From NCBI GenBank assembly GCA_963750735.1, contig CAVVRY010000008.1:186001-250000 (forward strand): a DNA stretch of 64,000 nucleotides, given 5' to 3'. The notes beneath the pieces were generated by a model. It saw nothing but the letters and a program-made list of their open reading frames with translations. It was not told the origin of the DNA and searched no databases. Origin of the DNA: JANTGF01 sp963750735 (GTDB lineage Bacteria; Bacteroidota; Bacteroidia; Bacteroidales; VadinHA17). Below, in pieces: positions 1-9,199 of the stretch; the first letter of the stretch is position 1; each line of letters opens with the position of its first letter. The position numbers and the translations under genes were made by a program.

Positions 1-1044
1 GAATTTAAAATAAGCGAAGATAAGTTATCAGAGGCAATACAATTTGCTATAAATAATGAATACAAGGGATCAAAAGATTTGCGGCAGGCTATTTTAAAGG
101 GTTTTGAAAGGGAACCATTTCATAAAATTTCGGGACCAACAAAAAAACGAGGTGGGCCCTCTGGAATGATTTTAAAAAATGGCTATCTAATTGCCAGCTG
201 GGGAGATATTAAAAGGGTTGATATGACTTTTAGTGTAACAAAAAGCTACTTGTCAACTATAGCAGGTTTGGCTTTGGATGAAAATTTAATAAAATCCCCT
301 TTTGATTCAGTTAAAAATTATGTTTGGGATGGGGCATTTGACGGGGATCATAATTCAAAAATCCTATGGAGTGACCTGCTTAATCAATCATCCGACTGGT
401 CAGGTCAATTATGGAGTATGTATGATTGGGCTGATAGACCCCCAAGGGATGGAAATCTGGATTCCTGGCGGTACAGAAAATTAAACGAACCAGGAACTTA
501 CTTTAAGTACAATGATGTAAGAGTAAATGTACTTTCTTATTGTCTGCTTCAGGTATGGAGACAACCACTACCTCAGGTGCTTAATGAAAGAATAATGACA
601 CCCATCGGTGCTTCGTCCACGTGGCGGTGGTATGGATATGAAAACTCCTGGGTGACTTTGGATGGAACAAAGATGCAATCTGTAAGCGGGGGAGGCCATT
701 CTGGAGGCGGGATATTTATTAGTACAGAAGATCATGCCAGGTTTGGACTGCTCTTTCTAAACAGTGGGAAATGGAAAGATAAACAACTGGTCAGCAATGA
801 ATGGATTAAACAGGCTATTACTCCATCCAAGGCTAACAAAAATTATGGATTCATGTGGTGGCTTAATCCAGATGGTGACAACCCTGGAATGAGTAATATT
901 TCGAAAAATGCCTTTTACGCTTCCGGATTTGGTGGAAACTATATAATTATTGAACCGGATCATGACCTGGTAATAGTTGTAAGATGGCTGGACCCTTCCA
1001 AATCGAATGATTTTGTAAAAATGATAATGGATTTAATGAAATAG
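1..1044 (+). CDS. Serine hydrolase, beta-lactamase/class C family (5' end outside window)
   Basis: The frame is open to base 1, so the N-terminus lies outside the window. The product resembles the beta-lactamase-related serine hydrolases (PF00144), which include class C beta-lactamases, esterases and D-Ala-D-Ala peptidases. The S-x-x-K motif (SVTK) is encoded at 232-243 and supplies the nucleophile and base. A YND tripeptide follows at the usual position of the Y-x-N motif. A glycine-rich GGGHSGGGIF segment and the RFGLLFLNSGKW stretch match the family C-terminal half. The sulfatase gene follows 51 bases later on the same strand, so the two may be co-transcribed. The substrate cannot be read from sequence. 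Family assignment is confident; enzymatic role is not. Confidence 0.8.
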   Translation, partial: EFKISEDKLSEAIQFAINNEYKGSKDLRQAILKGFEREPFHKISGPTKKRGGPSGMILKNGYLIASWGDIKRVDMTFSVTKSYLSTIAGLALDENLIKSPFDSVKNYVWDGAFDGDHNSKILWSDLLNQSSDWSGQLWSMYDWADRPPRDGNLDSWRYRKLNEPGTYFKYNDVRVNVLSYCLLQVWRQPLPQVLNERIMTPIGASSTWRWYGYENSWVTLDGTKMQSVSGGGHSGGGIFISTEDHARFGLLFLNSGKWKDKQLVSNEWIKQAITPSKANKNYGFMWWLNPDGDNPGMSNISKNAFYASGFGGNYIIIEPDHDLVIVVRWLDPSKSNDFVKMIMDLMK

Positions 1045-1095
1045 ACCTGTTATAATTTTGTTGTGAATGCCCAGATATGAACAAAAACTTCTAAA

Positions 1096-2463
1096 ATGTC
1101 ATATAAAAATTTTCTCTTTTGGTTATTTACTGGTCTGATTCCATTAGTGTTGGTTTTTACTTCTTGTAACAATAGCCCAAAAGACATTATCGAAATTAAA
1201 AAACCCAATGTTATAATTATTTATACTGATGATCAGGGCTCAATCGATGTTAACTGTTATGGAGCCAATGATTTGCATACACCCAATATGGACAAACTGG
1301 CAAAAACTGGAATTCGTTTCACCCAGTTTTATACTGCAGCATCTGTTTGTTCTCCATCAAGAGCAGCCCTTTTAACAGGAAAAACACCACTTGCAGCCGG
1401 ACTTCCGGGTAATACTTCATCCTTTAAGGGTCATGCCGGAATGCCAACTGAACAAGTAACAATTGCTGAGGTTTTAAAGGAAAACGATTACAGAACAGGC
1501 CATATAGGAAAATGGCATTTGGGATACAGTGAGCCCACAATGCCAAATGCACAGGGCTTCGATTATTCTTTTGGGCACATGGGTGGTTGTATTGATAATT
1601 ACTCGCACTTCTTTTACTGGAATGGGCCCAACAGACATGACCTCTGGGAAAATGGTATTGAAACCTGGTTAGATGGGGAGTACTTCCAGGATATTATGGC
1701 CCAAAAAGTGAATGAATTCCTCGTCGATAACAAGGATGAATCTTTCTTCCTGTATTATGCCCTGAATCTGCCTCACTATCCACTACAAGGAACAGATAAA
1801 TGGAGGGAATATTATAAAGACCTTGAAAGTCCACGAAATAAATATGCTGCATGTGTTTCAACTGTAGATGAACGAATTGGTATATTATTATCGAAATTAG
1901 AGGAACTCCAATTGCGAGATAACACAATAATCATTTTTCAATCAGATCATGGTCATTCCGTCGAACTTAGGACTTTTGGAGGAGGAGGGAATTCCGGCCC
2001 TTATAGAGGAAGCAAATTTTCCAATTTTGAGGGAGGAATCAGAATACCTGCTATAATTAGCTGGCCAGGTCAGATCCCGGTTGATGAAATAAGAACTCAA
2101 ATGGCAATTAATGTCGATTGGTTCCCAACCATTCTGGACTTATGTGGAATATCCTATGATGAAAAACAATTTGAAGGGAAGAGTATAAAAAAGATTATTT
2201 ATGATTCCAATGAGGAAACTCCTCATGAAGCATTTTATTGGTACAAAAGCACAAATCATTGGGCTGTAAGGAAAGGAAATTGGAAACTTCTAATAAATCC
2301 GGTTGACCATACCCTGAAACCTGGACATGAAAAATTAGATTCTGTTTATCTAGTAAACATCAAGGATGATCTAGGAGAAAAGTTAAATCTTGCTAACGAT
2401 CACCCTGAAAAAGTGGTGGAGCTAACAAATGAATACCTTAGCTGGTATAATAGCATCAAATAA
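1096..2463 (+). CDS. Sulfatase, lipoprotein
   Basis: This is a type I sulfatase that hydrolyses a sulfate ester, probably on a glycan. The N-terminal hydrophobic segment ends in a lipobox (FTSC, Cys24), which predicts a membrane-anchored lipoprotein. Metal-binding Asp45-Asp46 lie in the IIIYTDDQG segment. The signature C-S-P-S-R starts at Cys85, the residue converted to formylglycine by a maturase. The GKWHLG motif typical of the family follows. At 455 residues it has the usual family length. It lies 51 bases after the serine hydrolase gene and converges with the D-aminoacylase-like gene, with only 5 bases between the stop codons. No SusC/SusD pair is adjacent, so the target glycan cannot be guessed. 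Confidence 0.92.
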   Translation: MSYKNFLFWLFTGLIPLVLVFTSCNNSPKDIIEIKKPNVIIIYTDDQGSIDVNCYGANDLHTPNMDKLAKTGIRFTQFYTAASVCSPSRAALLTGKTPLAAGLPGNTSSFKGHAGMPTEQVTIAEVLKENDYRTGHIGKWHLGYSEPTMPNAQGFDYSFGHMGGCIDNYSHFFYWNGPNRHDLWENGIETWLDGEYFQDIMAQKVNEFLVDNKDESFFLYYALNLPHYPLQGTDKWREYYKDLESPRNKYAACVSTVDERIGILLSKLEELQLRDNTIIIFQSDHGHSVELRTFGGGGNSGPYRGSKFSNFEGGIRIPAIISWPGQIPVDEIRTQMAINVDWFPTILDLCGISYDEKQFEGKSIKKIIYDSNEETPHEAFYWYKSTNHWAVRKGNWKLLINPVDHTLKPGHEKLDSVYLVNIKDDLGEKLNLANDHPEKVVELTNEYLSWYNSIK

Positions 2464-2468
2464 GTATC

Positions 2469-4115
2469 TCAACGATTCCCTTTCCAGCCAGGTCCTCTTA
2501 CTACCCTCCCTGGTTTTAAGCCCGTATGCTCACCGTCTTTTAATACCTGAGTGCCATTAACAAGTACATGAGATACTCCGGTTGAGTATTGATGCGGTTC
2601 CTGAAATGTGCTATGATCCTGAATTTTCTTGGGATCAAAAATAACTATATCTGCATAATAACCTTGTTGCAACAATCCTCTCTTGCTAATTTTCAAATTG
2701 CTAGCAGGGAAGAAGGTCAAACGCCGAATAGCTTCCTCCAGAGGAATAAGATTCTCATCACGAACATATTTCCCTAATAATCTGGCAAATGATCCATAGG
2801 TACGTGGGTGTGGGTTGCTGTTAAGAAATGCTCCTTCATTGGCAATAGATCCTGCATCAGAGCAAAAACTCATAAACGAAAGGGTGATTTTCCTTTTCAC
2901 ATTTTTCTCTGACATCGAGAAAAATACTGATTGAATTCTACTATCATCTGCGACAATAAGTTCTGCAACAGCTTCCTCAGGAGAAATTTGCCTGTTACGG
3001 GCAATCTGACCTAAACTCTGGCCGGTTAAATTCCTTAAATCCTGATTTCGAAATCCAACCAGCAAAATACTATCTGGAGAACAAGGAAAAGATATTTCGC
3101 TAAGAATTTTCTTCCTAACTATTGGATCCTTAAATCTTTCAATTGTTCTATCAATCCCTCCTTCTATTGCCCAAAATGGAAGGACCGTATTCAAACCTGT
3201 GGAGCTGGCAGGGTACATATACATATCAGTAGTAATGTCCTGCCCTTTATTTCTGGCATCTTCTATTTTCCTAATCGCTTCATCCAGTTTGTACCAGTTT
3301 GACTTTTTCGATGCTTTAAAATGATATATTTCTGATCTTATTTTTGCTTCTTCCGCAATTTGAAGAAATTCATCCATGGCTTTAAATAGACTATCATCTT
3401 CATTCCTTAAATGTGAAATATACATGCCATCATAATCCGAAACCACCTTTGCAAGTTCAATTAATTCTTCTGTAGTTGCATATGAACTTGGTACATAAAT
3501 TAATGCAGAAGAGAGGCCTACTGCCCCTTCTTCCATAGCTTCACGCACCAACTGGCGCATTTTTTCAAGTTCTTTTTCATCTGGAGGTCGTGTTTCATAG
3601 TCAAGTACATATTGTCTTACTGTAGCATTTCCAACAAATGACGCAACATTGGTTGAAACACCTTTCTTTTCAAGGTATTCCAGATACTCGCCAAGGCTTG
3701 TCCATGCAATATCAAATTTCATATCCCCCTGATCCTGAATCATTTCTTCTTTCATAGATTCATTTAAAGGGCCCATAGAATGTCCTTCCCCCATAACTTC
3801 AAGAGTTACTCCTTGCCTGATATCACTTTGCGAACGCCCATCTTCAATAAGTGATTCCGTGGCCCAACTTAGCATGTTAATAAACCCAGGTGAAACTGCC
3901 ATTCCTTCAGCATCAATAATAGCTTCAGCCTTAGAATTCGATAAGCTTCCAATTGCAGCAATGGTATCAGAATTAATACCTAAATCTCCAATATAGCCTG
4001 GTGAACCTGAGCCATCATAAATTATCCCATTTATTATCAGAATATCAAATTTTTCCTTGGGTGTACAAGCCACTATTGTCAAAAGCAGAATGATGATGAT
4101 TTTTATTTTTTGCAT
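2469..4115 (-). CDS. D-aminoacylase-like amidohydrolase, lipoprotein
   Basis: The product belongs to the amidohydrolase superfamily (Amidohydro_3, N-acyl-D-amino-acid deacylase type), which releases D-amino acids or related compounds from N-acyl precursors. A lipobox (IVAC, Cys17) predicts a lipoprotein. The beta-sandwich halves at both ends are recognisable (DILIINGIIYDGSG near the start, YADIVIFDPKKI near the end). His235 (SHLR) and His265 (EIYHFKASK) match metal ligands, and a late SDAGS segment matches the catalytic Asp region. The usual first HxH metal motif after SPGF is absent: residues 76-85 read PGFINMLSWA. The protein may therefore bind one metal or have changed chemistry. The gene converges with the sulfatase gene and diverges from the DUF5009 gene. 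Confidence 0.82.
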   Translation of the reverse strand: MQKIKIIIILLLTIVACTPKEKFDILIINGIIYDGSGSPGYIGDLGINSDTIAAIGSLSNSKAEAIIDAEGMAVSPGFINMLSWATESLIEDGRSQSDIRQGVTLEVMGEGHSMGPLNESMKEEMIQDQGDMKFDIAWTSLGEYLEYLEKKGVSTNVASFVGNATVRQYVLDYETRPPDEKELEKMRQLVREAMEEGAVGLSSALIYVPSSYATTEELIELAKVVSDYDGMYISHLRNEDDSLFKAMDEFLQIAEEAKIRSEIYHFKASKKSNWYKLDEAIRKIEDARNKGQDITTDMYMYPASSTGLNTVLPFWAIEGGIDRTIERFKDPIVRKKILSEISFPCSPDSILLVGFRNQDLRNLTGQSLGQIARNRQISPEEAVAELIVADDSRIQSVFFSMSEKNVKRKITLSFMSFCSDAGSIANEGAFLNSNPHPRTYGSFARLLGKYVRDENLIPLEEAIRRLTFFPASNLKISKRGLLQQGYYADIVIFDPKKIQDHSTFQEPHQYSTGVSHVLVNGTQVLKDGEHTGLKPGRVVRGPGWKGNR

Positions 4116-4275
4116 ATTTTTTAATTAAAATTATTAGCCAAAATAGTAAATATTATTCCATTTTCTAAGAATCATCCTTGGTTAAAATAATAATTAGGCA
4201 ACCGCCAGTCTCATTCAGAAAAAATTAATCTAAGTCACTTAAAAATATTGAAATTAAATGCATGACATTTATAAT

Positions 4276-4305
4276 TTGAGGATTGCTAATAAAATTTTAA
4301 CTTTC
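4276..4305 (+). promoter_or_regulatory. Predicted Bacteroidota-type promoter of the DUF5009 gene
   Basis: TTG at 4276-4278 is followed after 19 bases by TAACTTTC at 4298-4305. The pair matches the -33/-7 pattern TTG-(19 to 21)-TAnnTTTG except for the last base of the -7 element. It lies 20 bases before the start codon. This is pattern matching only. Confidence 0.45.
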
Positions 4306-4325
4306 AGCGTTTAACACAATTTCCC

Positions 4326-5522
4326 ATGAATAAAACTTTGATTCGCATTGGTTCTATCGATGTATTTAGAGCCCTTACTATGTTCCTAATGATTTTCGTT
4401 AACGACCTTTGGTCCTTAATAGAAATTCCTGAGTGGCTGGGTCATACTGCAGCTGAAGCAGATGGAATGGGGCTTGCTGATGTTGTTTTCCCTATTTTTT
4501 TATTTATTGTTGGACTATCAATCCCTTTTGCCATTTCCAATAGGCGCAAAAAGGGTCAGACAACAATTAAAATTAGTTTTCATATAATAACCCGTTCAAT
4601 TACACTAATTATAATGGGGGTTTATATGGTAAATCTAGAGAATTACAATACTGATTTGGCAATTATTAATAAATATTGGTGGCAAATTCTCATGACACTG
4701 GCTTTTTTTATGATCTGGAATGTTTATCCTCGAACAACTAAACCAATTCGTAACTTATATGTTGGCCTGCAAATAACTGGTTATCTTTTGCTAATTTTTC
4801 TGGCTATTATATTTATAGGGGGAACAGTTGATAACCCCGTTTGGATAAGACCATACTGGTGGGGAATCCTGGGTTTAATTGGTTGGGCTTATTTAATTTG
4901 TGCTTTTGTTTATTTGTTGGTTGGTTCAAATCTCATAGCATTGATTGGTGCACTAGTTTTATTCAACCTGTTTAATGTTGCAGATTTTTCGGGTTGGCTT
5001 GAACCTGTATCTTCAATAAAACAATATGTTTGGATTGTTGGAAATGGTTCTATGCCAGCATTTACTATAGGCGGTGTAGTAGCCTCAGTTATCTATACAA
5101 AATTGAATAAAGAAAATAGTATAAATCGGTTTATTCTTGTCATGTTTCTGCTTGGAGTAATTATGCTCATTTTTGGTTTTGGAACAAGGCCTTTATGGGG
5201 AATCAGCAAAATTAGAGCAACGCCTGCATGGGTAGGAATATGTACTGGAATAAGCTTTCTGGCTTTTGGTTTCTTATATGCCCTGGTGGATGTATTTAAA
5301 AAAAGAAATTGGTTTACAATCATTGATGCAGCCGGTACCAGCACACTAACCTGTTACCTTATCCCCTATTATTGGTACGCGATATTAGCCTTGTTGGGAT
5401 TTTCGTTACCTGCGGCCCTGCGAACTGGAGGAATTGGAATCATTAAGTCTGTCATATTCGCCTTAATAATAGTTCAGATTACAGGATTATTAGAGAAGTT
5501 GAAAATTAAATTAAGAATCTAA
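4326..5522 (+). CDS. DUF5009 / heparan-alpha-glucosaminide N-acetyltransferase-like membrane protein
   Basis: This is a polytopic inner-membrane protein of 398 residues with about ten to twelve hydrophobic segments. The N-terminus (IGSIDVFRALTMFLMIFVND) followed by a loop and FPIFLFIVGLSIPFAISNR matches the DUF5009/COG4299 family. That family is related to lysosomal HGSNAT and to bacterial NagX, which are thought to move acetyl groups onto sugars across the membrane. It ends with a basic cytoplasmic tail. The gene stands alone and diverges from the D-aminoacylase-like gene. The proximity of sulfatase and acyltransferase genes suggests glycan processing, but no operon links them and this is inference. 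Confidence 0.8.
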   Translation: MNKTLIRIGSIDVFRALTMFLMIFVNDLWSLIEIPEWLGHTAAEADGMGLADVVFPIFLFIVGLSIPFAISNRRKKGQTTIKISFHIITRSITLIIMGVYMVNLENYNTDLAIINKYWWQILMTLAFFMIWNVYPRTTKPIRNLYVGLQITGYLLLIFLAIIFIGGTVDNPVWIRPYWWGILGLIGWAYLICAFVYLLVGSNLIALIGALVLFNLFNVADFSGWLEPVSSIKQYVWIVGNGSMPAFTIGGVVASVIYTKLNKENSINRFILVMFLLGVIMLIFGFGTRPLWGISKIRATPAWVGICTGISFLAFGFLYALVDVFKKRNWFTIIDAAGTSTLTCYLIPYYWYAILALLGFSLPAALRTGGIGIIKSVIFALIIVQITGLLEKLKIKLRI

Positions 5523-5657
5523 TACAGAATATTTTCAGTCAAATTTTGTGAAAAATTTCATTTACTAAATGGATTTCAACTTTCAAATTTGAAGCAATTC
5601 CCTTTATCTATTGTAGAGTATATCTTGTTTGCGTTTCTAAATTGTTAAAAAAATGTC

Positions 5658-5665
5658 TAATTTCG
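5658..5665 (+). promoter_or_regulatory. Possible -7 element (TAATTTCG) upstream of the sigma-54 activator gene
   Basis: TAATTTCG differs from TAnnTTTG at one position and lies 24 bases before the start codon. No TTG stands at the standard distance. The same octamer, TAATTTCG, occurs upstream of leuS on the other strand, which gives it some weight. Confidence 0.3.
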
Positions 5666-5689
5666 CATTAATCTTGGAACACTTAAGCA

Positions 5690-6922
5690 ATGGATGAAGT
5701 ACAAAAAGTAAAGCAAAGATTTAGTATTGTTGGAAATTATGTTGGCTTAAATCGGGGGATAGATATTGCAATACAGGTTTCTCCTACCGATCTTTCTGTG
5801 TTAATAACAGGTGAAAGTGGCAGTGGTAAAGAGGTTTTTCCTCAAATTATTCATCAGTTTAGTGCCAGAAAACATGGTAAATATATAGCTGTAAATTGTG
5901 GAGCCATTCCTGAAGGTACCATTGACTCCGAATTATTTGGTCATACCAAAGGCGCCTTTACCGGAGCTACAGATAGCCGCAAAGGATATTTTGAGGTTGC
6001 CAATGGAGGAACAATTTTCCTTGACGAGGTAGCTGAGTTGCCTCTTTCCACCCAGGTCCGGTTATTAAGAGTTCTTGAGTCTGGTGAATTCTTAAGTGTT
6101 GGTTCTTCAGTGCTTCATCAAACCAATGTTAGAGTTATTGCTGCTACAAATATTGATATTATCCAGGCTATTCAAAATGGCAAATTCCGGGAAGATTTGT
6201 ACTACCGATTGAACACCGTGCCTATTCAAGTTCCATCTTTAAGAAAACGTGGAGAAGATATATATTTATTGTTCAGAAAATTCGCCAGTGATTTTGCTGA
6301 GAAATACAGGATGCCATCTATCCAGCTTACTGAGGATGCACAAGTCATTCTTAAAAATTACCGGTGGCCAGGAAATATTCGACAGCTAAAAAATATTACT
6401 GAACAAATTTCTGTTATTGAAGAGAATAGGATAATATCTGAGGCTACACTTCATGGGTACCTTCCAGACTACCAGGGCAGAAAGTTACCAGCAATTATTG
6501 AAAAGAAGGATGGGGATTCATTTTCATCAGAAAGAGAAATTCTATATAAAGTTCTTTTTGATATGAAAAGTGATATGCATGATTTAAAAAAGCTGGTTGT
6601 TGATTTACTTCAGAAAGGTTATGATGATACAGATTTGGATGGTAGTCATGCCAGTGCTGTTCAGAAATTATATCAAAGTGTTGATATACCTGCGGAAAAT
6701 CCTCTCGTACCCAAGGTCTATGACAATAGAAGAGAGGACGATCCATTGATTCAGGATACTGAAGAGGTAATTGAGGAGTCTCTTTCATTGGAGGACAAAG
6801 AGATTGAGATGATAAAAAAAGCACTTGATAAGTACCATGGAAAACGAAAGCAAGCTGCAATTGAACTAGGCATCTCCGAAAGGACTTTATATCGAAAGAT
6901 AAAAGAATATGATTTGACCTGA
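5690..6922 (+). CDS. Sigma-54 dependent transcriptional activator (AAA+ and Fis HTH, no receiver domain)
   Basis: This bacterial enhancer-binding protein opens sigma-54 promoters. The AAA+ domain has Walker A GESGSGKE from residue 41, the sigma-54 contact loop GAFTGA at 88-93 and Walker B IFLDE near 109-113. A Fis-type helix-turn-helix occupies about the last 40 residues (KRKQAAIELGISERTLYRKI). Only some 20 residues precede the AAA+ domain, so it lacks a receiver or sensor module and may be regulated by its amount or by a partner. A linker rich in acidic residues separates AAA+ from the HTH. It is the first gene of a run with lptE (37-base gap), the TPR-like gene and secG, a neighbourhood typical of Bacteroidota. 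Confidence 0.93.
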   Translation: MDEVQKVKQRFSIVGNYVGLNRGIDIAIQVSPTDLSVLITGESGSGKEVFPQIIHQFSARKHGKYIAVNCGAIPEGTIDSELFGHTKGAFTGATDSRKGYFEVANGGTIFLDEVAELPLSTQVRLLRVLESGEFLSVGSSVLHQTNVRVIAATNIDIIQAIQNGKFREDLYYRLNTVPIQVPSLRKRGEDIYLLFRKFASDFAEKYRMPSIQLTEDAQVILKNYRWPGNIRQLKNITEQISVIEENRIISEATLHGYLPDYQGRKLPAIIEKKDGDSFSSEREILYKVLFDMKSDMHDLKKLVVDLLQKGYDDTDLDGSHASAVQKLYQSVDIPAENPLVPKVYDNRREDDPLIQDTEEVIEESLSLEDKEIEMIKKALDKYHGKRKQAAIELGISERTLYRKIKEYDLT

Positions 6923-6959
6923 TAAAATAATTTTAGGTAATTCATAAATTCTAAACTAC

Positions 6960-7478
6960 ATGAAAAAGAGTAAATATTTTGGTCTACATTTTTTAATTCT
7001 ATTGGTATTTTTTACTGTTACTGCATGTAAAGTAAAGTATTCTTTTTCAGGAGCTTCGATTTCAACAGAAGTCAAAACCGTAACTGTTCAGTTTTTCCCA
7101 AATCGCGCCAGGCTCGTGAATCCTACTCTAAGTCAACAATTTACTGATGCCTTGATGGATAAAGTTAAGGGGCAGACTAGCCTTATATTTATGGAAAATG
7201 GAGGCGATGTAACCTTTGAAGGTGAAATAACCGATTATAAAACCAACTATCTTGCAGTTACTGCCCAGGAAATATCTGCTATGACTCGGTTTACTATTGC
7301 CATCAGAATTAAGTATACAAACATTATTGATGAGGGACAGGACTTTGACAGAATTTTTACACGGTATAAAGATTATGACAGTACTCTGGACCTAAGTGAC
7401 GTAGAGGAAGACCTGGTTACTGCTATTATTGAAGATATAACCGAAGATGCTTTTAATGCCGCTTTTGTAAACTGGTAA
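6960..7478 (+). CDS. lptE: LptE-like LPS-assembly lipoprotein
   Basis: This small outer-membrane lipoprotein is predicted to help LptD insert lipopolysaccharide. The signal peptide ends in lipobox TVTAC with Cys23 as the lipidated residue. The following text (YSFSGASISTEVKTVTVQFF) is characteristic of the Bacteroidota LptE family, as is the alpha/beta pattern of the remaining 150 residues. Its position between the sigma-54 activator and the TPR-like gene and secG supports the assignment, because this order is common in the phylum. The resemblance to enterobacterial LptE is in fold rather than sequence, so the gene symbol is used by family convention. Confidence 0.82.
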   Translation: MKKSKYFGLHFLILLVFFTVTACKVKYSFSGASISTEVKTVTVQFFPNRARLVNPTLSQQFTDALMDKVKGQTSLIFMENGGDVTFEGEITDYKTNYLAVTAQEISAMTRFTIAIRIKYTNIIDEGQDFDRIFTRYKDYDSTLDLSDVEEDLVTAIIEDITEDAFNAAFVNW

Positions 7479-7489
7479 GTATTTCTAAT

Positions 7490-8659
7490 ATGAATAGAGA
7501 AGAGTTTATTTCATATATTAAAGATCCTGCCCGCCTGGACAAATCCAGTCTTTCTGAAATAAATGAACTCCTTGAAGAATTTCCTTACTTCCAGTCTGGT
7601 CATTTACTTTTTTTAAAAAACCTGCATAAATTAGATCATATCCGTTTTGCTGGTCAGCTTAAAAAATCTGCATTATTTGTTGCAAACAGAGAAATTCTTT
7701 ACCGCCTTCTATTTGACAATAATGACCCACAGGTGGAGGAAAAAGTTGAAGAAGAAATTCTTCCAGAAACCCAATTGTCAGCATCTGATCCTGAAAAAGA
7801 ATCATTACAAGAGGCTAGTCAGGACAAGGATGAAGAAACTGCAACTGAGACAAATATTGAGGATACAATTGATAAGCAGGAAATGAAGCCAGTTACTGAA
7901 AAAGAAGAAGTAACTGAAACCATAAATAAAACCGAAGATGGACTACGTTCAAAAGAAGATCTTGCAGCAGAGTTAAAAAAACGTTTACAAGAGATTCAAG
8001 AATCAGGCAAAAAGGAAGCAAATGCAGAAATCCAGACTGAAACTCAGAATGAGGAAGACATTTTGCAACTATCTAATGAGCAATCTATTGATGATGACAA
8101 CTTAAAAGATAAGCCTGAAATAGATTTAACTTTAAGTTCTGAACCAGAACCAGGAGACCTTTTGGATCTTGAAATGCAGGATAAAGTCAGCCCGATTCCT
8201 GACAAGCCAAACTTAAGTGAGGATGATAAAAAGGATGAGGCTGATGAGGAAGCTGAAAAAAAAAACCTGAATAGCCAGTCTAATCATTTTGACATTCATC
8301 CATTCTCAGCTTGGTTAAATTTATTAAATACATCAGATTCAAATTCTAGTATTGAAGCAGTTGGAAAACCAAAAAACATAAAACAGAGACAGCTGAATAT
8401 TATTGATCAGTTCATTCAAAATAATCCAAGGATTACACCCAAGCAGGAAAAAACAGTTTTATCAAATGATATTTCAAAGGAAAGTATTGAGGAAAAAGAT
8501 GAAATGTTTACAGAAACACTGGCAAGGATTTATGTTAAGCAGGGATATTATTCTAAAGCCTTATTTATTTACAAGAAATTAAGTTTGAAGTTTCCAGAAA
8601 AAAGTACTTACTTTGCGGGTCAAATTGAAAAAATTGAAAAAAGAATTAACGAACTATAA
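7490..8659 (+). CDS. TPR-like protein with long acidic linker
   Basis: The 389-residue product has three parts. The N-terminal 85 residues form a helical region (FISYIKDPARLDKSSLSEIN). A low-complexity segment very rich in Glu, Asp, Lys and Gln runs to about residue 260. The C-terminal part contains a short TPR-like pair of helices (TLARIYVKQGYYSKALFIYK). It lies 11 bases after lptE and 12 bases before secG, so it is probably translated from the same message. Proteins of this build at this position are common in the phylum but have no assigned function that I know of. A scaffold role in envelope biogenesis is only a guess. Confidence 0.7.
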   Translation: MNREEFISYIKDPARLDKSSLSEINELLEEFPYFQSGHLLFLKNLHKLDHIRFAGQLKKSALFVANREILYRLLFDNNDPQVEEKVEEEILPETQLSASDPEKESLQEASQDKDEETATETNIEDTIDKQEMKPVTEKEEVTETINKTEDGLRSKEDLAAELKKRLQEIQESGKKEANAEIQTETQNEEDILQLSNEQSIDDDNLKDKPEIDLTLSSEPEPGDLLDLEMQDKVSPIPDKPNLSEDDKKDEADEEAEKKNLNSQSNHFDIHPFSAWLNLLNTSDSNSSIEAVGKPKNIKQRQLNIIDQFIQNNPRITPKQEKTVLSNDISKESIEEKDEMFTETLARIYVKQGYYSKALFIYKKLSLKFPEKSTYFAGQIEKIEKRINEL

Positions 8660-8671
8660 ATCAATATAGAA

Positions 8672-9028
8672 ATGGGACTTTATACATTATTTACAGTGTT
8701 GGTAATCATAGTCAGTATCCTTTTAATACTGGTTGTTCTTGTGCAAAATTCAAAAGGAGGGGGTCTTGCTGCAAATTTTTCCGCTTCAAATCAAGTAATG
8801 GGTGTTAGAAAAACGACTGATTTTCTTGAAAAGGCAACCTGGACCTTAGCTGCCAGTTTATTGGTATTCAGCCTGCTATCAAGTGCAACTATTCGTAGAG
8901 GCGAAGGTGATGAAGGATCAAGAATTCAGGAGCAAATTGAGCGAGCCATTGACCCAACTCAGGTTCCAAATCTCCCAACAGCTATTCCTCCTGAGAGTAC
9001 TCCGCAGGAAAATGGTGGAGATAACTAA
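8672..9028 (+). CDS. secG: Protein translocase subunit SecG
   Basis: SecG is the small auxiliary subunit of the SecYEG channel in the inner membrane. The product shows the two expected membrane segments (residues about 5-24 and 55-72), joined by the conserved cytoplasmic loop QNSKGGGLAANFSASNQVMG. The C-terminal tail after the second segment is hydrophilic and rich in Pro and Glu, a common extension in this phylum. It closes the lptE-TPR-secG run; a possible terminator begins about 75 bases downstream. Confidence 0.93.
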   Translation: MGLYTLFTVLVIIVSILLILVVLVQNSKGGGLAANFSASNQVMGVRKTTDFLEKATWTLAASLLVFSLLSSATIRRGEGDEGSRIQEQIERAIDPTQVPNLPTAIPPESTPQENGGDN

Positions 9029-9104
9029 TAATTTATTCAACTCTGATTATTAAGATTAGCTAAAATTCCAGCAGGAAATTGACCAAATAATTATCATAAA
9101 TTTG

Positions 9105-9140
9105 TGTCAGTCTGTCATAAAAGCGGCTGACATTTTTTTT
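9105..9140 (+). terminator. Putative terminator after secG
   Basis: TGTCAG (9105-9110) can pair with CTGACA (9127-9132) across a 16-base loop, followed directly by eight T residues (9133-9140). The stem is short and the loop long, so the call is tentative. Confidence 0.4.
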
Positions 9141-9167
9141 GCCATAAAATGAGCCAACCTGAAGCGT

Positions 9168-9199
9168 AACACTCACTGCAACTGACAGATATGAGTGTT
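9168..9199. promoter_or_regulatory. Inverted repeat upstream of groES, CIRCE-like
   Basis: AACACTCA (9168-9175) is repeated inverted as TGAGTGTT (9192-9199) with a 16-base spacer. The HrcA operator CIRCE reads TTAGCACTC-N9-GAGTGCTAA. The CACTC/GAGTG core is shared but the flanks and the spacer differ. Its place 150 bases before groES makes a heat-shock operator plausible. It may also be unrelated to HrcA. Confidence 0.35.
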
